From: a virus
Reading direction: 5' to 3' (one strand)
Length of the DNA stretch: 64,000 nucleotides
Virus record (IMG/VR): IMGVR_UViG_3300050166_000025
Coordinates: 87,112-151,111 of that record
The notes under the pieces are model-generated. The model saw only the letters and a list, made by a program, of their open reading frames with translations, did not search any database and was not told the DNA's origin. Of this stretch, positions 62,084 to 64,000 are shown one piece after another; within the stretch, counting starts at the first letter, position 1, and each line of letters starts with the position of its first letter. Position numbers and translations under genes: made by a program.

Positions 62084-63080
62084 TGTGCTTTGATTTTTAT
62101 GTTATGATTATTATACTCTGTTATTACTATTAGTTTCTTTTTGTTGGGGAAAAATTGGGGAAATTTTTAGAAAGCCAACACCACCCTATATCCACATTAG
62201 TTTTATAACCTTTTCACTAATATCAAGGGCCCTGCTCAACCCTGGGCCCCTGGAGCACTTTAAGCACTCTAATACTCCAAGGTCCCCTTAAAATCCATAC
62301 CGTGGTCAAAAGGTTATTATACTCTGTTAATCCCTGGGCGTGTGCACAAATTAGCCTCTGGTCTCCAAGCGGTTTGAAGGCTCACTGCCTCTTTACTAGT
62401 ACTGTGATACTCAAATCTAGTGTGAGTGCTCAAATCTCTGTTAGCTCTCTAATACTAAGATAGAAGCTCCATAACCTTTATTAGTTTTATAAATTACTAT
62501 AAGAACTCTAAGTGCTTAGACAGCGCTCCCGCTCTGTGCTCGCCGCCGATAAGATGATGGCGTAGCCATCCATCCTTCGAGGACTAGCGGCCTTCAGGTA
62601 CTCCGGGTTTCTTGGGTAGTGAGGGCTTCAATGGCCCGGAGCGCTTTAAGGCTAAGAGTGTGGGTACCCCCTCCCTAGTCTCCTTCGAGCCACGGAACCA
62701 AATCTTATACTCTGGGGTCGGGAAAAGGTTTCACTCTGGGTGAAGTATTTCATACTCTTTTTCTCAGAGGGCCCAGAGGGCTCCGAGGTGATCAGTGACC
62801 TTGAGGGCTACTGGTTTCCCGGGTCCCGGTTTTTGCGTACCGGGCTACTCCGGCTTTTGTAACGTGTCAATAGGTCTCAGAGTGCTACTCGGCTATTATT
62901 ATATTATGCGGGGGTAGGAGTGGCTGCCCGCCCCGGGCCCGGGTTTTTGAGTCTCGGGTACTTAAGCGGTGGTTGGAGCGCTTAGAGAGCTTAGAGGGCT
63001 CGGTGACCTGGAGGAGTAGCCATTTTCACGGGCCTGGTTGTGCATGCCTTTCGGGCAATTGCGTTTGCTATACTGCTAAT

Positions 63081-63193
63081 TATTGGCGCATGCCCTCAAG
63101 CCTCTCACCATCAGAGCCCCCGTGTATTGGCGCCTCTGGCCTCTAAGCCATGCCCCCGGCCACCAGGCCCAGAGGCCTCCGTGTATTAGGCGC
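63081..63193. repeat. Three TATT(A)GGCGC elements with GC-rich spacers
   Basis: TATTGGCGC at 63081-63089 and 63125-63133, TATTAGGCGC at 63184-63193. The last two are each preceded by CCGTG and followed by GC-rich sequence with GAGGCC or CTCTGGCC words. The spacing (44 and 59 bases) is not constant. Iteron-like, but unproven. Confidence 0.4.
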
Positions 63194-63264
63194 ACTCAGA
63201 GGCCAGATGACCCAGAGGCCCAGAGGCCTATAGCGAAAATAAATGGCTAAATGTTTCCTTTTGT

Positions 63265-63287
63265 CGGGAATTATAGTTATATTTGCC
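63265..63287 (+). promoter_or_regulatory. Early promoter motif copy 6
   Basis: CGG-GAATTATAG-TTATATTTGCC on the plus strand, 34 bases before the ATG at 63322. Here the box ends TTTGCC, closest to the Bacteroidota TAnnTTTG. It shares TAAATGGCTAAAT about 15-25 bases upstream with copy 8. Confidence 0.78.
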
Positions 63288-63321
63288 TATCTTCTATTAT
63301 AACTCTTTAACTGATACTACT

Positions 63322-63606
63322 ATGGCTAAAAAGAAACCTTTCTACTTTAACTGGCTAGATGAGAAAGGCCTCCCTACCGGTTGGAATTATGTCTGGGCTA
63401 AGGATAAGATAAAGGCTATTAAGGCGGCCAGGGCTAAGGAGCAGCTAGCTAAGGATTTTGAGTATCAGGTTAGATTAGAGGATGGCTCTATAGCTACCAG
63501 GGTGGGCCGGTTCTCTGGCCTACGGGTTAATATCGGCTCTATCCGGCAAATCACTCTGGATGAATTGATGGAGCTGGAGCGGTTGGCTAATCAGATGTGT
63601 AACTAG
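63322..63606 (+). CDS. Small plus-strand protein
   Basis: Protein of 94 residues from the ATG at 63322 (MAKKKPFYFNWLDEKGLPTGWNYVW); a TTG 39 bases upstream lies in the promoter and is rejected. The sequence is basic at the start with a mixed alpha/beta fold, and codons are richer in G and C than in the other genes. It is the first of the plus-strand early genes. No family recognised. Confidence 0.65.
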   Translation: MAKKKPFYFNWLDEKGLPTGWNYVWAKDKIKAIKAARAKEQLAKDFEYQVRLEDGSIATRVGRFSGLRVNIGSIRQITLDELMELERLANQMCN

Positions 63607-63649
63607 TTGACGGCACAGGTAGCCCCGGTAGGGGGCCCTGGAGCCTTCC

Positions 63650-63715
63650 CTGGAGGGCACCTGGGCAAAGCCCCTCAGGTGCCCTGGAGACCTAATAGAA
63701 AATAAAGCCCTCCAG
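63650..63715 (+). terminator. GC-rich terminator joined to the next promoter
   Basis: Outer arms CTGGAGGGC (63650-63658) and GCCCTCCAG (63707-63715), inner arms AGGGCACCTG (63654-63663) and CAGGTGCCCT (63676-63685), followed by ATTTTTATTT. The two stems overlap and could be alternative. The T run flows directly into promoter copy 7, as in the duplicated modules on the minus strand. Confidence 0.65.
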
Positions 63716-63727
63716 ATTTTTATTTGT

Positions 63728-63750
63728 CGCGTATTATGCTTATATTTACC
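63728..63750 (+). promoter_or_regulatory. Early promoter motif copy 7
   Basis: CGC-GTATTATGC-TTATATTTACC on the plus strand. Downstream, the first ATG (63772) is followed by a stop after three codons, so the transcript may be a short RNA or a very small gene. Confidence 0.68.
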
Positions 63751-63756
63751 TATAAC

Positions 63757-63880
63757 AATAAAAAATAGCCCATGACCAATTAGCGCCACGTGCAATCTAG
63801 ACCTTAAATGCGTCACCAAGGGCCGGCCTGTTCTTTTACGGGGTGGGAGAGTGGACTCCAGAGCGCTTTTTATTTTTTTA
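63757..63880 (+). ncRNA. Possible short transcript without clear coding
   Basis: From the expected start after promoter copy 7 to a T-rich tract at 63867-63879 after GAGCGC there are about 120 bases. The only frame is a 28-codon one from 63808 with no recognisable features. A short noncoding RNA or tiny peptide gene is possible; low confidence. Confidence 0.3.
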
Positions 63881-63947
63881 AAATGCCAAAGTAGGTAATA
63901 AAATAGTGCCAATATAGGAAATTAAATGGCTAAATATTTTTTTTATT

Positions 63948-63970
63948 CGGGAATTATTGTTAGATTTACC
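63948..63970 (+). promoter_or_regulatory. Early promoter motif copy 8
   Basis: CGG-GAATTATTG-TTAGATTTACC on the plus strand, 23 bases before the ATG at 63994. Upstream it repeats TAAATGGCTAAAT of copy 6. Confidence 0.75.
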
Positions 63971-63993
63971 TATACCAATTAAACAAGCACAAT

Positions 63994-64000
63994 ATGTCTT
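63994..64000 (+). CDS. Start of a plus-strand gene cut by the window end
   Basis: Only ATGTCTT is present. It is called because it stands 23 bases after promoter copy 8, the same arrangement as the other early genes. Nothing else can be said. Confidence 0.5.

Larger units (their letters stand above)
62084..63321. other. GC-rich gene-free region at the transcription divergence
   Basis: About 1.2 kb with no open frame that looks coding on either strand, in a genome otherwise packed with genes. Its first 150 bases are AT-rich and the rest is visibly richer in G and C than the remainder, with many short repeated words (GAGGGCT, CAGAGGCC, TACTCTG, CTAATACT). Three copies of TATT(A)GGCGC occur at 63081, 63125 and 63184. 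Genes to the left run minus and genes to the right run plus. Candidate replication origin, or a long structured RNA; I found no tRNA. Confidence 0.6.
63607..63993. other. Gene-free stretch with two promoters
   Basis: No convincing gene. It holds the terminator at 63650, promoter copy 7, a possible short transcript to 63880, and promoter copy 8. The first 260 bases are GC-rich, the rest AT-rich. Confidence 0.6.

Noticed and set aside
62330-62460. Serine tRNA-like stretch in the GC-rich region
   Set aside because: A D-arm-like AAGCGGTTTGAAGGC and TCAAATC words occur, but no acceptor stem pairing or T-arm stem can be formed.
63283-63321. TTG start for the plus-strand protein at 63283
   Set aside because: It lies inside promoter copy 6; ATG at 63322 gives a normal basic start.
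63808-63894. 28-codon open frame after promoter copy 7
   Set aside because: No recognisable features and it runs through a T-rich tract; too weak to call as a gene.
1-64000. CRISPR arrays, insertion sequences, rRNA genes and integrase or attachment sites
   Set aside because: No repeat-spacer arrays, transposase or integrase genes or terminal repeats were seen; repeats present are coding (fibres) or regulatory.

Overview
The window is part of the genome of a large contractile-tailed (T4-like) bacteriophage that most likely infects a member of the Bacteroidota. Phage identity rests on a baseplate block (gp6/baseplate-J, gp25, LysM/gp53-like protein, gp27/late-control-D-like hub, gp5-like spike), long fibre genes with S74 chaperone domains, and T4-type nucleotide and packaging genes. 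The host guess rests on the absence of Shine-Dalgarno sequences before starts, promoter boxes of the TATATTTAC type (compare TAnnTTTG of Bacteroidota), a lipoprotein with an LTAC lipobox, and the low-GC, densely packed genes. Nearly all genes lie on the minus strand, so transcription runs from right to left. Exceptions are a glycosyltransferase (34950), a J-domain protein (42031) and the genes at the right end (from 63322).

Layout from left to right. 0-16 kb: baseplate and tail genes, interrupted by an amidoligase-like gene and a four-domain ribosomal protein S1-like gene. 16-21.7 kb: small unknown genes, dCMP deaminase, then acidic and enzymatic proteins whose N-termini look like T4 capsid targeting sequences. 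21.7-32 kb: early or accessory genes driven by a repeated promoter motif: a c-type cytochrome lipoprotein, UV damage endonuclease, zinc-finger protein, membrane protein, RNase HII, a GIY-YIG homing endonuclease, PhoH, a DnaJ-like protein, Hsp20 and a 3'-5' exonuclease, ending with an ATP-grasp protein that carries a capsid-targeting-like N-terminus. 33-54.6 kb: adhesion module with three large collagen-like (Gly-Ser/Thr-Ser-Gly) fibres and one smaller repeat protein, a 1027-residue repeat fibre, a Tyr/Trp-rich candidate receptor-binding protein, and an interleaved modification cassette of three glycosyltransferases and two 2-oxoglutarate/Fe(II) oxygenase-like proteins. 54.7-62 kb: ClpP, a UVR-like small protein, a thymidylate-synthase-family enzyme with a dCMP-hydroxymethylase-type Asn-to-Asp change, ClpC, a DUF458 RNase H-like protein, a LOG-family protein and small proteins. 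62.1-63.3 kb: a GC-rich stretch without genes where transcription diverges. 63.3-64 kb: plus-strand genes, each behind the early promoter motif.

Functional picture: early promoters (TTCGG-N9-TTATATTTACC) drive repair, chaperone and host-takeover genes. Many late genes instead have TATATA or TATAAATA exactly 4 bases before ATG, suggesting leaderless late mRNAs or an AU-rich initiation signal. A phage-encoded S1-like protein could read such a signal. A phage ClpCP protease with small UVR-like putative adaptors, capsid-delivered enzymes (ATP-grasp, glutamine-amidotransferase-like) and a fibre glycosylation/hydroxylation cassette are the most unusual systems.
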